A DNA stretch of 64,000 nucleotides, taken from Tenrec ecaudatus (Eukaryota; Chordata; Mammalia; Afrosoricida; Tenrecidae). Shown here piece by piece: positions 1-11,096 of the stretch (positions are counted from its first letter, which is position 1; each line of letters begins with the position of its first letter). Where the stretch lies: NCBI RefSeq assembly GCF_050624435.1, contig NC_134546.1:15771001-15835000 (forward strand), given 5' to 3'. The notes under the pieces are model-generated. The model was not told the origin of the DNA. It was given only the letters and a program-made list of their open reading frames with translations, and ran no database searches. The position numbers and the translations under genes were made by a program.

Positions 1-700
1 CACAGTAAAACTGTAAATCATGGTTCCCTGGTAAAACATGTCTCAAAGTACCACCCTCCATCCACACCTGCCAAGACTAGCCAGAGTCCAGGCTTTGTCT
101 CTCCGGGCCTCTCTGCCCTGACACGCTGAGCTGTTCTGGGAGCTAATTCGTGTCTACAGGCCCTTCATGGTTTGTCCTGCTCCACCCCAGAGCCTGAACC
201 CCAGTGTGTCTCACTGAGCCCCGAGGCTTCCAGAACTGCTGAGTTGCAGCTGCTCCTATGTCCCTGGCTGCTCAACCCGGGTACTTCAAAGAGATGCCTG
301 CTTGCTCCTTCTGCCCACAGGGGGCCCCGAGCTCCTGAAACGTGTTACAGCCAGGCGTGTGGCTCCATCTGAGACTCTTACTCTGTAGCGGCTTGGCTCC
401 TGGAACGGATTTCTGCCCAAGCTGCAAACAGGTCTTTTGCAACTAAGTGTGTGCATGCTAACACTGGGCTCTGCCCCAAACCAAAGCAGATGCTCTAGGC
501 TTGGTTTATCAATTCTCTTGTTTTTCTGTGTAATCAGGATTCACCCATTTATGTTTGCTATCATCTGCTGTAATATCACCCTCCTTAAACTATGTCGTTG
601 CTCTTCCTCTAGGTTATTGAGTTGATGGCATAGTTTATTTATTTTTTGTCTTTCTGTGATTATTCAAGAATCAAACCTTGACCACCATGGCTCACTTCTG
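1..700. other. intergenic DNA, nothing recognised
   Basis: About 700 bp before the first clear repeat. Short open frames are present on both strands, but none has a recognisable product, splice context or codon bias. No RNA gene or repeat family was recognised. Confidence 0.5.
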
Positions 701-701
701 A

Positions 702-845
702 AAGGCACCCTGGGGAGGCAGTGGTCACATCATGAGTCTGCTGACTAGAAAGTCAGCAGTTCGAACCCACCAGTAATTAAAATGAGAAAGAGGGGGCTGT
801 CAGCATCGGAAGCCATATGAGGCTGTTTATTCTGTCCTATACAGT
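702..845 (+). mobile_element. AfroSINE, diverged
   Basis: The tRNA-like core with AGTCAGCAGTTCGAACC followed by CCACCAG is visible, and the element ends near a degraded TCTGTCCTATA motif. The family is a tRNA-derived SINE restricted to Afrotheria. Confidence 0.75.
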
Positions 846-849
846 GAAG

Positions 850-1015
850 GGGAAGCCCTGGTTACACACTGGGCTGTGATTCACATGTTTGGCAGTTTGA
901 AACCACCAGCAGCTCCAAGGGAGAAAGACTGGTCTTTCTACTCCCATAGCCAGTTACAGTCTCAGAAACCTACAGGGGGTCACTATGAGTCAGGTTTCAG
1001 CCAATGGCTGTGAGG
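850..1015 (+). mobile_element. AfroSINE
   Basis: A second AfroSINE in the same orientation directly follows the first. It begins GAAGCCCTGGTTACACA, carries AAACCACCAGC and the GGGAGAAAGA block, and ends GGTCACTATGAGTC. The two copies form a head-to-tail pair. Confidence 0.85.
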
Positions 1016-1064
1016 TTGGTTTGGCTTATGTAGGGTAATGTGTAGGAGATAGATTGACACAACG

Positions 1065-1225
1065 GCTTCAACAATGGGGCCAACTCGGAGAACAATTGTG
1101 AGCATGGCATGGGCCTGGCCATGCTTTGTTCGATTGTACCAGGGTCACTGTGAATCAGAACAAACTCTCTGACACCTACCCACAGCATAAGGACACTGGA
1201 AGTTAGAATTGACTCAATGGGAATA
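1065..1225 (+). mobile_element. RTE/BovB 3' end fragment, diverged
   Basis: The order of motifs matches the afrotherian BovB 3' terminus: a GGCATGGGCC block, a CTTTGTTCGATTGT block, then GGGTCACTGTGAATCAGAA and a final ACACCTACC. No coding remains. Confidence 0.55.
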
Positions 1226-1354
1226 AATAATATCTTCTGCATATAACCAGGCTTCATGCTTTAAGTTTTCGCATATATTCTTGGCATCATCATTTAAATA
1301 GCCAGTAATTTCCTTTTCAACTTCCTCATTAACAGAAAGATATTATAGAACAGT

Positions 1355-1618
1355 ATTTTATTTATTTTTAAAATCATTTTATTGGGGGCTCATACAACTT
1401 TTATCATAATCCATCCATGTGTCAAGCACATTTGTACATTTGTTGCCATCCGCATTCTCAAAACATTTGCTTTCTACTTGAGCCCTTGGTATCAGCCCAT
1501 TTTTTCCTGTCCCTCCCCGCACCCCTCCCTTATGAACCCTTAGTAATTTGTAAATTATCATTATTTTGTCATTATTATTTTGTCATTACACTGTCTGGCA
1601 TCTCCCTTCACAAATAAC
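1355..1618 (-). mobile_element. Family A 3' end fragment, antisense
   Basis: Reads as the reverse complement of the Family A terminus: AATCATTTTATTGGGGGCTC, then CATACAACTTTTATCATAATC, CATTTGTACATTTGTTGCC and TATGAACCC. About 260 bp are kept, so the copy is strongly 5'-truncated. Confidence 0.85.
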
Positions 1619-2149
1619 AAAATGAAGTCCTAGAACTGAAAATGACAGTGTTTGATGGGCATCTCAGTAGATTAGAGAGAGCAATAGAAAAGAGCACTTA
1701 GCTGGAAGACACATCAGTAGAAATCCAAATCCAATGGCACTGATGAGCATGGGGAGACAACAGAAGCTTAAATGCCGACCGGTATTTTAAAGAACCAGAT
1801 TTTGATCCATTGTTTTGGTTTTCTGATTCACATATAGTTTTATTTTGTTGTGGTTACAAAAATCGACAGCCTCAACGATTTCTAGGCATTTATAGTTTTA
1901 CGAAGCCAGGGGTCTGTAACAGGAAGGTGTGTCATCTCTGGTGTCCATTGAAGAGCGTGAACTTACGAAAGGCAGAGTTTCCTCCCCTTTCCTGTGGCTG
2001 GGGCTGACCTCAGTGACTCACCTCCAGCAAGCATGCATATGAGAAGGGGCAGATGGTACCTTTACAGCGGGGGTACCAGCAAGCACCACCTACACCAAGT
2101 CATCAAAGTGAGCATCATCAGGGGTAGGACGTAGTGGGGTCAGGAACCC
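1619..2149. other. intergenic DNA, nothing recognised
   Basis: About 530 bp without a recognised gene or repeat. Confidence 0.5.
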
Positions 2150-2345
2150 ACATGGCAGAGTGGGATCCAGGTTGAGCTCCAAATCACAAGCAAGGCAATT
2201 ATTCAAACTCACCCGCTGCTCTGCAAGAGAAAGAGGAAGTTTCCTGCTCCCGGGAAGACCAAAAGGCTTGGAAACCCACGGGGTAATTAATTCCACTCGG
2301 ACCTACGAGGCTGCCATGAGTTGGAATCAACTTAAAAGCAGCAAG
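2150..2345 (+). mobile_element. AfroSINE, diverged
   Basis: AfroSINE body with GAAACCCACGGGG and the tail CATGAGTTGGAATCAACTT. The head is poorly preserved. It abuts the Family A fragment that follows. Confidence 0.65.
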
Positions 2346-2354
2346 GTGGTGCAG

Positions 2355-2764
2355 TAGAGATCTGGAAACACAGGGAATCTAGGAAAGATGAACCCCTCAG
2401 GACCAGCGGTGAGAGTGGTGACACCGGGAGGGAAGGGGGTGTAGAAAGGGGGAACCGATCTTGGGGAATCTACATGTAACCTCCTCTCTGGGGGGTGGGC
2501 AACAGGAAAGTGGGTGAGAGGAGATGCTGGGCAGTGTAAGATAGGGTAGATTAACAATTTATAAGTTATTAAGGGTTTGTGAGGGAGAGGGGAATGGGGA
2601 GAGAGGAAGAGGGAAAAAAGGAAAATTGAGCTGATTCCAGGAACCCAAGTAGAAGGCGGATTTTGAGAATGACGAGGGCAACGAATGTATAAGGGTGCTT
2701 TACTCAATTGATGTATGTATGGATTGTGATTAGTTGTATGAGCCCCAATAAATGATTTTTTTTA
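2355..2764 (+). mobile_element. Family A 3' end, about 410 bp
   Basis: Starts within the GGAAACACAGGGAATC block, runs through the purine-rich segment and the ATGTATGGATTGTGATTAG block, and ends GAGCCCCAATAAATGA with a run of T. The 5' part of the element is missing. Confidence 0.9.
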
Positions 2765-2805
2765 AAGCAGCGAAGGGTTTGTTTGTTTGTTTGCTTGTTT
2801 TAGAC

Positions 2806-3001
2806 CAGTGGTTCTCAACCTTCCTCATGCCGCAACCCTTTTGTACAGTTCCTCGTGTGGTGGGGACCCCACAACCATAAAATTATTTTCGTTGCTACTT
2901 CATCACTGTCACATTTTGCTACTGTGATGATTCAGGTGACCCCTGTAAAAGGGTCGTTTGACCCCCAAAAGGGGTCGCGACCCACAGGTTGAGAACCGCT
3001 G
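2806..3001 (-). mobile_element. non-autonomous hAT element, SPIN-like
   Basis: A 196-bp element with terminal inverted repeats: CAGTGGTTCTCAACCTT at the left and AGGTTGAGAACCGCTG at the right. Inside the right end is GGGTCGTTTGACCCCC followed by GGGGTCGCGACCC. These ends match the SPIN / rodent URR1-type hAT MITEs. I could not see an intact 8-bp target-site duplication. Orientation is opposite to the copies at 7123 and 63884. Confidence 0.85.
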
Positions 3002-3254
3002 GTTGAGCTAGGACTCTTCCCCAAAAGTTATCATTCCAGCCCAAACAGGAGAAAGCACCAGAGAAACCCAGTCTACGAGCTCTCTGACCGGACTCCTCAA
3101 CCAGGGCCATGTTGTTGAAAGACCAGGAAAACCAGATAAATGTCCCGGATCGGGAGAGAACAAAGAGACACGAAGACTAAACGCAACATGTGCTGTCCTG
3201 GACTGGCTCCTGGAAGAGGAAATTACCCAAACAAAAAAATCTGGTGACATCCAA

Positions 3255-3345
3255 ATAAAGTCTTGTGGTGGCTGTTGTTCCGTGCTCTCAAATGAATCCC
3301 GACTCACAGTGACTCTGCAAAGCAGGAGGGAACACTGCCCGGAAC
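3255..3345 (-). mobile_element. AfroSINE 3' tail fragment, antisense
   Basis: ATCCCGACTCACAGTGACTC is the reverse complement of the AfroSINE tail. Only about 90 bp remain. Confidence 0.6.
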
Positions 3346-3569
3346 CCAAGGTGCCGACGGGTTATAGTCCCCTGCCTCTCCCCAGCTTCCCGGACTCTTG
3401 GTAAACCTCGCAGTTCCCTGGATCGTAGCTGCGTCACTCAGTCCATCTCTGGCTCTGACTTCCCGTGGCCTTCTTGGCTGGGTGTGTCGGTGTGTCTTCT
3501 CCTCTTCTTAGGAGGACATCCTCATCGGTGTGGCCTCATCCTAACCTGATGACATATTCAAAGACCTTG

Positions 3570-3772
3570 AGAAGCCCCGGTTGCATGGGCCATTGCAGTT
3601 GGGTTGCTCACTGCAAGGTCAGCAGTTCAAAGCCATCAGCTGCTCTGGTGGGAGGAAAATGAGGCTCTCTGAAGATTTGCAGCCTCAGAAAGCCAAAGGG
3701 GCAGTTCTCCTCTGCCGTGTAGGGTGTTATGATCAGACGGAACTCGATGGCAGTGAGAATCAACCCACAGGA
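3570..3772 (+). mobile_element. AfroSINE
   Basis: Complete-looking copy with GCAAGGTCAGCAGTTCAAAG, a GGCAGTTCTCCTCTGC block and the tail GGAACTCGATGGCAGTGAG. Confidence 0.85.
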
Positions 3773-4282
3773 ACCCCTAAAGCACACCCTCTTCTCAGAT
3801 CACTGCACTTGGTTGGAGCCAAGAGTGAAAGGCCATCACATGCGGTATGATTACGCTTCTCGAAAATTCCTGAGGCCGCTGTGGGGGTTTGTCCGGTCCT
3901 GTGCTAATTGTCCTCCGCATCACTCTGTGTGGTTCTGGCGAGGACAGTCCTCGGGGCACGACAGCAGTCTGGTCCGACGCACACGCACTATCAGGCTGTT
4001 TTTGCGGCATCCGGTGTGGGCTTCCCATGTAAGAGGATGGGGTTGACTTGGGCACTGTGCCCATCTCTGGCCGCATTACCACGCTTGCCTTCCTTGCAAG
4101 CCATCTGAGGCGGATGAAAACTGGTGGGTTGCTTCCACTTTCTGCCTCAGGCTGTCATAAACCCCCTTCCCAAAGTCCTTTGGAAGTGATTCACGTGGCT
4201 ACATCTATGTACACAGCAGAAAACTACCTGCATTGCCAGCCCACTGAGGCATTGTTTACTAAAAAAAAAAGAAAATCTGACT
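3773..4282. other. intergenic DNA, nothing recognised
   Basis: About 510 bp. Overlapping short open frames on both strands lack any recognisable product. Confidence 0.45.
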
Positions 4283-4460
4283 CACTGTTCTCGACTCAAT
4301 TCTGACTCACAGCGGCCCTACAGGGCACAGTGCGACTGCTCCATGTGGGTTTCTAAGACTGCAGCATCTGTTTCCCATGGGGCAGTGGGTGGCTTCGAAC
4401 TGCTGACTTTGAGTGTAGCAGCCCAGCACACAGCCCACTACTCCACCAAGACTCCTAGGG
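4283..4460 (-). mobile_element. AfroSINE, antisense
   Basis: Tail reads CAATTCTGACTCACAGCGGC, followed by GGGTTTCTAAGACTG and the head region GCTTCGAACTGCTGAC, ending CACCAAGACTCCTA. Confidence 0.85.
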
Positions 4461-4786
4461 ACTTTATTCTATGCCCTGTAGATGTACTGGTTCCGGTAAA
4501 GCTTTTCCCCTGCTTCAATCATAAGCTAGTTACTGCTGCCCTCAAACTGATCCTTTCTCTGAAAAGATGTGACATCTCTTCCGGTGCTGGCCTGTCGGTG
4601 GTACCTTCCCCGCTATGGATAGTAAAATCTGTTACTTCATTTGTGTATCATCGGTTAAGCCCAAAGAGAATGTGGACTGGAGGCTGGAGCAGGAGCTGAG
4701 CCAGTGGCAGCCACCCACCACCCCAAGGCCTTGCTAGGATACAAGTACCAGGGAGAGACAGCACCTGTGGCCACTCTGGAACAGGG

Positions 4787-4825
4787 ATGGGGGTAGGGGT
4801 AGGGGTGTGGGGGTGGGAGGGAGGA
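4787..4825 (+). repeat. G-rich repeat, G-quadruplex motif
   Basis: Five runs of three to five G separated by TA, TA, TGT and T lie within 39 bp, which fits the usual G-quadruplex pattern on the + strand. It sits in otherwise unassigned intergenic sequence. Confidence 0.8.
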
Positions 4826-5074
4826 TTGTTGAGCTGCTGGTCTCTCTGCCTCCAGAGCCTGCCTGGCCTCAGTAGACAGTGGTCAGGCTGGCATGGGCCA
4901 GCAGAAACTGCAGTCAGACAACAGAAGAGGCCCCACATGTATTTTCTCAGTGATTAAGGGGAAACAAAACAAGAAAAAAATCATCTTCCTAGGCTCTCGA
5001 CATGTGTTAAAATGTGATATTCCAGACCTACAGGGATTTGCACGCTCCCCCAGCCATTCGATAAGGGTGTGTGT

Positions 5075-5222
5075 TTCCTTATGAGGTCAGTAGGGCAGAC
5101 CAAGGGATTCTCTGGGAGAAAGACAGGGTGTCTACTCCCATTAACACGTGCTGTCTCGGAAACTCACAGCAGCAGGTGTCCCCTGTCCTGTTGGGTCACT
5201 GTAAGTTGGCATGGACTCCACG
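5075..5222 (+). mobile_element. AfroSINE, 5'-truncated
   Basis: GGGAGAAAGACAGG, TCGGAAACTCACAG and CTGTCCTGTTGGGTCACT identify the body. The tail runs into a GTGA microsatellite, as expected for a repeat seeded in the SINE tail. Confidence 0.75.
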
Positions 5223-5257
5223 GTGAGTGAGTGAGTGAGTGAGTGAGTGAGTGAGTG
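5223..5257 (+). repeat. (GTGA)n microsatellite
   Basis: Nearly nine uninterrupted GTGA units directly follow the AfroSINE tail. Confidence 0.95.
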
Positions 5258-5551
5258 GATGCGTTCAGAACAAAGTAGTTTGGAAAGTCTGGAGGGCTAG
5301 GGCTGGGCGTCAGGTTGGTCTCTCCTCCACTTCAATGCTTTTTCACTCACACCTTTAGTCAAATGTAGCATCCGTGGAGAGAGCAAGCACGGGCTGTGGA
5401 GGCGAGAGCTTTCAGAGAGGCCAATGCCAAAGCGAAGCTTGAGATGAACGCAAAGGCCTCTGTTTGTCTTCATTGTGAAGAACACCAAATGCCGCGGCTT
5501 CCAGGTGGAGCCCCAGTATTCTGCATGCATGTGTGTGCATGTACGCGCGTG

Positions 5552-5580
<29 letters not shown>
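5552..5580 (+). repeat. (CA)n microsatellite
   Basis: About 14 CA units, preceded by a GT/GC-alternating stretch at 5529-5551. Confidence 0.95.
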
Positions 5581-5582
<2 letters not shown>

Positions 5583-6270
5583 ATAGCACTAATCATGTCA
5601 GTAAAACCAACTGACTCCCTGGACCTTTCAGTTCTTTGTCTCACACACCAGGCAGTCAAGTCAACCATGCGGTCTTTGGTGGGTGAGCTCTGTGCAGGGG
5701 CTCTCCTTCCTCGGCCCCTCCCTGCCTCAGTGGGACCTGCTCAGGGAACAGCGAGAACAAACGCAGTGCAGCGGCCCACCCACCTCCTCCCAGACCCCCA
5801 CACCCCCAAGATCAAAATGCTCAGCCATCTCTATGACCTTCCTAGGAAAGAGAGAGGAGGCATCCTGCTTGGGGGGCTAGAAGCTTGTCTCTTCGAAGCC
5901 AGCACCCCATGCTCTGCACTCCGGGTCACACCCATCTCAGGTCAGACTTGGCAGCAGATGGTGTGAGTTCAGCAGTGTTGAATTCAAAACCGAGTCTCCC
6001 CTCTTAGCTGCACGAGCCTACCTAATGAGCTTTGCAGGGGAAAGCACCAGGGCTGGTCAACCTTTACCAAGCAACACAGAATCTTATTCAGAGAGAAGTA
6101 TGCATTGCTCACCCATCCGCGGGTTGGGGATTGGTTGACCGAGGCTGCATTTTGGCTGAACATCTCTGCCTTAGGCTGCGACACAAGCTTGCTCAGTTCC
6201 ACTCCACATGCCCCATTGTGGGCACCAGGCAGAAGCAGCTCCCACCAGGGAGCCTGGACCAACACAACAG
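5581..6270. other. intergenic DNA, nothing recognised
   Basis: About 690 bp with several overlapping open frames in more than one frame and strand. None resembles a known protein and none is flanked by convincing splice sites. Confidence 0.45.
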
Positions 6271-6274
6271 AGAG

Positions 6275-6410
6275 CGTACTCAGCCACACGGGCACACTAC
6301 CATTGGGAGGATGGCGCAGTGTCAGGCAGTGGTCCATTCTGTTGCACGTGAGGTCACTGTGGATTGGAACCAACTCGATGACACCTCACAACCACAACAA
6401 TTTCACATGG
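6275..6410 (+). mobile_element. RTE/BovB 3' end
   Basis: GGATGGCGCAGTGTCAGGCA, CATTCTGTTGCACGTGAGG and GAACCAACTCGATGACACCT in this order match the BovB 3' terminus, ending in an ACAACCACAAC tail. Confidence 0.85.
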
Positions 6411-7120
6411 GGCAAGTCAACCATATGATCAAGTCAATTGTCAAGGTCACTTTGGTGTGTACTTCCCATGGAAGAGGCTTTGCAACAGGTGTGGATTCAG
6501 GGGGTATTGAAGATTGGGAGGCCAAAAATTCAATCTGCCACATTAATTTTTAAGACTGTTAATAAAGATTAAATATCATACATAATGTATGCAAAAGTGT
6601 TGGTTTATAGAAAACAGCCAAGAACCATGTGTTGCATGCCGGGACATGCATGCCAGGCCCAACACTGTCCGTCTCCAGCTGGGATCTATTCAGGATGTGG
6701 TTGGGAGTCAGAGATGGCCTCTGTAAGTGCCTATCTTCCCCTTGCAGGCAAGCCGCTCTTTCTGAAGCCTCCTGTTGAATCTAGGCTGGCCTTAGTGAAT
6801 GCCTTCGACTCATAAATGGAACAGCAGTGACATTCTGACCTTCTGAGCGCAGAACACAAGAAGGCTGGCGGTTAGTTTCTGCCCGGGTCTCTGAAAATCC
6901 TTGTTTCTTGGCACACTCCTTTGGGAATCCACCCACCATATGATAAATAAACCCTCTGCTCATGGAGAGGAGCATGCAGATTCTAAGAATTGCAGCATCA
7001 CGAAGCCCCCAGTCAACAGCATCCACTTCTAATCACGTGGGGGATATATCTAGGAAGCCCAGTCCAGCGGAAGCTTAGGATCATAGCAGCCCCAACTGAC
7101 GTCTTACTGCAGCCACAGAT
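6411..7120. other. intergenic DNA, nothing recognised
   Basis: About 710 bp. An AT-rich patch with AATAAAG lies near 6560, but no transcript structure is visible. Confidence 0.45.
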
Positions 7121-7122
7121 AA

Positions 7123-7324
7123 CAGTGGTTCTCAACCTGTGGGTCGTGACCCCTTGGGGGGTTGTCGAACAACCCTTTCCCAGGGGCCGCCTGATTTATA
7201 CCAGTAGCAAAATCACAGTGATGAAGTAAAAACGAAAATAATGTTATGGTTAGGGGAGGGGGGTCACCACAACATAAGGAACTGTATGAATGGGTCGTGG
7301 CATCAGGCAAGTTGAGAGCCACTG
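7123..7324 (+). mobile_element. non-autonomous hAT element, SPIN-like
   Basis: A 202-bp copy of the same family as 2806-3001, reverse orientation. It begins CAGTGGTTCTCAACCTGTGG and GTCGTGACCCCTTGG, contains AGTAGCAAAATCACAGTGAT and GGGGTCACCACAACAT, and ends AAGTTGAGAGCCACTG. Confidence 0.88.
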
Positions 7325-8604
7325 ACATGGAAAAACCCAAGAACTACCCCTCTGAGTCCAGCCAACTCATACAACCATTGGAGATTTTTTTTTTTTTACG
7401 TTTTGAATGAATCATAAAATTTGCAATGGCCCATATTGTCATTTTGTAGCAATAAATGATCACAACAATGGACAGTGTCCCCATTGGCCCCTGAAGCCCT
7501 GCAAGACTGGTGGACAGAGAACCAGCCACTCAGCCACCTTCCAAACCGTATGGTTGGCTCTCCCCACCGGCCCCACTTCTCCTTTCCAGGCCTGGTAAAC
7601 CCTTTGGCCAGGCCCTAGTGGGTTTGCCCATCAGCCCAGCTCCTTCTCCGCTTGCATGTCTGTGGTAGGCAGGGTTGCTTGGCAGGGACTCGGGGAGAAG
7701 TGGGAACACAAGGTTTTTGTCCTCCTGGGAGCTGAAGGGGAACGGCCATTCAACTTTCTGTCTGCGAGGATACTCTTGCCCCTCCCCCTTCTGTGAGATG
7801 CAGAATGACTGAGACTTACCTGGATTGAACAGATCCTTGGGTCTCCTCCTATGGGGCCATCTTTGCCTTCAACCCTAAACATGCTTAATGCCATCGTCAA
7901 GAAGAGCCCAGTGCATCTGATTCCTCAGAATCCAGCACTGACCTCGCCGGTCCCTCAACCTTGGGAGAACACAGGTCTATGGGCGCCCAGATGCCAGCAG
8001 AGGGACTGGGGCTCCGTGGCAAGGGTCTGGCAGACTCAGCAGCACCTCGGCCCTCTTGTCACATATTCTGAGCCTTCCGGTGGGGAAAGGAGGTCGAAGG
8101 GCATGCAGCAATGTTCTTGGAAATGGAGTGCCTGTGTATCCACTCTGCTTACTTTGTATATCCATTCCGCAGAAGGAATTTGACAGTAAATAAAGCAGCA
8201 ACCCTGTGTTTAGAATTCAAGGATTTTCAACCCTCACATACAGTCAAGGAATGAGCCTCTTTATCCACTTGTCTCCACATGGGGGGTACTCAAGCATTTA
8301 AATGGCTCAGATAATTTAGAGAGATGCCAAACAGATCATATAAAAGCCAATTTCCCACTCTTAGAAAAAATGTAATGTCAGAATTTTGTTATGCTACATG
8401 CTGTGTTATGGATGGGCTCCAGAAAAATAGAATTCCCTGGAACTTTAGCAGTGATAAGCACTGGCAAAAGGAGGTGGCTTTTTAATATTGCAAATCTGTC
8501 CCAAGATCTACCTTTCCACTTAACAGAATTGTCTTATACCATTGCTGAGAGAGTACAGCAAACGGCCACAGGCCTGCATCCAGCTTGATATTTAGAGGGT
8601 TTGA
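7325..8604. other. intergenic DNA, nothing recognised
   Basis: About 1.3 kb with no assigned repeat. It includes a short A/T homopolymer near 7386. No gene or RNA was recognised. Confidence 0.45.
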
Positions 8605-9103
8605 AGGTACAGAAGTGACCCCAATCTCAAATGTGACTTATGGAGACTATCTTTTAAGCCTCCAAATGGACCCAGACAAGGCATCCTCTGGTTGAGGGAG
8701 ACCTTGAGCACAGGGTCATAATGGCATCGAAGGAGATACGGGCTCGAAACATATGTGCAAAGGAGATTGTCACAAATCATCATTGGTGACAGATGAAAGT
8801 TACAGTGGGACATAGTTACATTGGGAAGGGAAACAGGATTGGTGGATATACATTATATTAGACAGAAGAGCTTACAAAATTGCTCCAGAACCTTCTGACC
8901 AAAGCAGTCAAGGCTTGACTGGTAGGGCTCATGTCTGTGGGCCTCTCAGGAGGATGACCTCCATCAAGGACACACCCAGACAAGACCCTAAGGCAGACTG
9001 CTCCTCCCTGGGCTGGCGTCAGTATGGAGGTAATCCACTTTCCAACGCCCTCTGCCTGAGGGTCAGGCTGTTCTCATCCCAAATGATCAGAAGGAATTGA
9101 ATG
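8605..9103 (+). mobile_element. Family B repeat, left part
   Basis: Shares an ordered set of blocks with 12318-13420: CCAATCTCAAAT, GAGGGAGACC, TTAGACAGAAGAGCT, a CCATCAAGG block, CTCTGGGCT-type sequence and CAGAAGGAATTGAATG. It has no recognisable ORF and its class is unknown. It is broken at 9103 by Family A and continues at 11097. Confidence 0.75.
9090..9103 (+). repeat. target-site duplication, left copy
   Basis: The 14-bp sequence GAAGGAATTGAATG is repeated exactly at 11097-11110 and brackets the Family A insertion. Confidence 0.95.
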
Positions 9104-11096
9104 CCCTACAGAGGACAACACTGGAGACACAATGTGGGAATTGCACCTGATCTGATTCCACCACACTGAGGCAAAACACTAAGAGCGTGCAACAGAACAG
9201 CAAGGGGAACAGAGCAACGAAGTCCCCAGGGAATACCAAAAATAGACTCTGGGGCCAGGGCTTGGCACCCCATCAGACTCGACCAGAAAACACTCTGAAA
9301 GGCCAACAAAACAGTCCTTGAACTAACTACAAGTGTTTCCTTTTTTGTTGTTGTTGTGTTATGGGGTTTTTTGACATTGGATTTTTGTTGTTGTTTTGTT
9401 TTCTTTTGTTGCTTGGTTTTGCTCTGTCTTGTGTTTGTGCATGTTATTATCTCCACAGATCTGTCTAAATAAGGTAGGCTGGATGAACAATCTGGAGGAG
9501 AAAACAATGGGATAGACAGTTCAGGGGGACGGGGAGAGAGGGAGGTTGGGGGAAGGTAGTGGTGTTAAACCCAGGGACAAGGGAAAACAAGTGATCCAAA
9601 TTGGTGGTGAGGAGGGTGTAGGAGGACTGGTAGGGAGTGATAAAGGGTAATGTAACCCAGAGGAATTACTGTAACCCAAAATGAAGGCTGAGCATGATAG
9701 TGCAACAAGAGGAAAGCCAAAGGAAATAGAGGAAACAGCTGGGAGGCAAAGGGAATTTATAGAGGTCTAAATATAGGCATGTACATATGTAGATATATTA
9801 ATATATGAGGATGTGGAAATAGATATATGTGCATATATTTATAAGTTTAGTATTAAGATAGCAGATGAACATTGGGCCTCCACTCAAGTACTTCCTCAAT
9901 GCAAGAATACTTTGTTCTATTAAATTGGCATTCCATGATGCTCACCTTCATGACACGATCACTGAAGACAAAGCGGGTGGATAAGCAAATGTGGTGAAGA
10001 GAGCTGATGGTGCCTGGCTATCAAAAGATATAGCATCCAGGGTCTTAAAGACTTGAAGGTAAACAAGTGGCCATCTAGTTGAGAAGCAACAAAGCCCACA
10101 TGGAAGAAGCACACCAGCCTATGTGATCACAAGGTGCCAAAGGGATCAGTTATCAGGCATCAAAGAACAAAAAAATTGTATCATTGTGTACTCACCTCCC
10201 AGATATGATCACTGAAGTCAAATGGGTGCATAAGCAAATGTGGTGAAGAAAAGCTGATGGTGTCTGGCTATCAAAAGATTTAGTGCCTTGGGTCTTAAAG
10301 GCTTAAAGGTAAACACACGGCCATCTAGCTCAGAAGCAACAAAGCCCACATGGAAGAAGAACACCATCCTGTGTGATCACAAGGTGTTGAAGGGATGAGG
10401 TATCAGGCATCAAAGAATAAAAAAAACATATCATTGTGAATGACGGGGAGTGCGGAGTGGGGACCCCAAGCCCATCTGTAGGCAACTGGATATCCCCTTA
10501 CAGAAGGGTCTCGGGAGGAGATGAGCCAGTCAGGGTTCAGTGTAGCAACAATGAAACATACAACTTTCCTCTAGTTCCTAAATACTCCCTCCCACCCCCT
10601 GCACCCCACTATCATGATCCCAATTCTACCTTACAAATCTGGCTAGACCAGAGGATGTACACTGGTACAGATAGGAACTGGAAACACAGGGAATCCAGGA
10701 TGTATGATCCCTTCAGGACCAGTGGTGAGAGTGGTGATACAGGGAGAGTGGAAGAGTGTGGAGTAGAGAGGGGGGACCGATTATAAGGATCTACATATTA
10801 CCTCTTCCCTGGGGGATGGACAACAGAAAATGGGGTGAAGGGAGATGTCGGACAATTTAAGATATGACAAAATAATAATTTATAAGTTATCAAGAGTTGT
10901 TGAGGGAGGGGGATTGGGGAGGGAGGGGGGAAAATAAGGAGCTGATGCCGGGGCCTTAGGTGGAGAGCAAATGTTTTGAGAATGATGAGGGTAATGAATG
11001 TAAACATGTGCTTTATACACTTGATATGAATTATACAAATGTATGGATTATGATAAGAGTTTTATGAGTCCCCAATAAAATGATTGGGAAAAAAAG
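9104..11096 (+). mobile_element. Family A element, 2.0 kb, inserted into Family B
   Basis: A LINE-like insertion of 1993 bp with a perfect 14-bp target-site duplication and a 3' end CCCCAATAAAATGATT plus an A-rich tail. In order it holds a GGGGAACAGAGCAACGAAG block, T-rich TTTTGTTGTTG tracts, a purine-rich tract, AT-rich TATATATTAATATATG sequence, two copies of a 250-bp module, and the common 3' end. There is no ORF of retrotransposase length. The duplication length and A tail fit LINE-1-type target-primed insertion. The assignment to a LINE-1 3'UTR is an inference. Confidence 0.93.
9941..10436 (+). repeat. tandem 250-bp module inside Family A
   Basis: Two units, starting at CTCACC (9941 and 10191), with a 250-bp period. 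Each holds CTGAAG, GCAAATGTGGTGAAGA, TGGCTATCAAAAGAT, AGGTAAACA and GAAGCAACAAAGCCCACATG. Two units also occur in the copy at 39186, but only one in the copies at 20426 and 59478. Confidence 0.93.

Noticed and set aside
700..1015. tRNA genes
   Set aside because: The tRNA-like box B text (GTTCGAA) belongs to AfroSINE heads. No intact cloverleaf with acceptor stem is seen here or in other copies.
6032..6553. 173-residue open frame
   Set aside because: It runs through a BovB 3' end (6275-6410), which is non-coding in that frame.
9941..10436. CRISPR-like or satellite array
   Set aside because: Only two 250-bp units within a retroelement. There are no spacers, and the host is a mammal.
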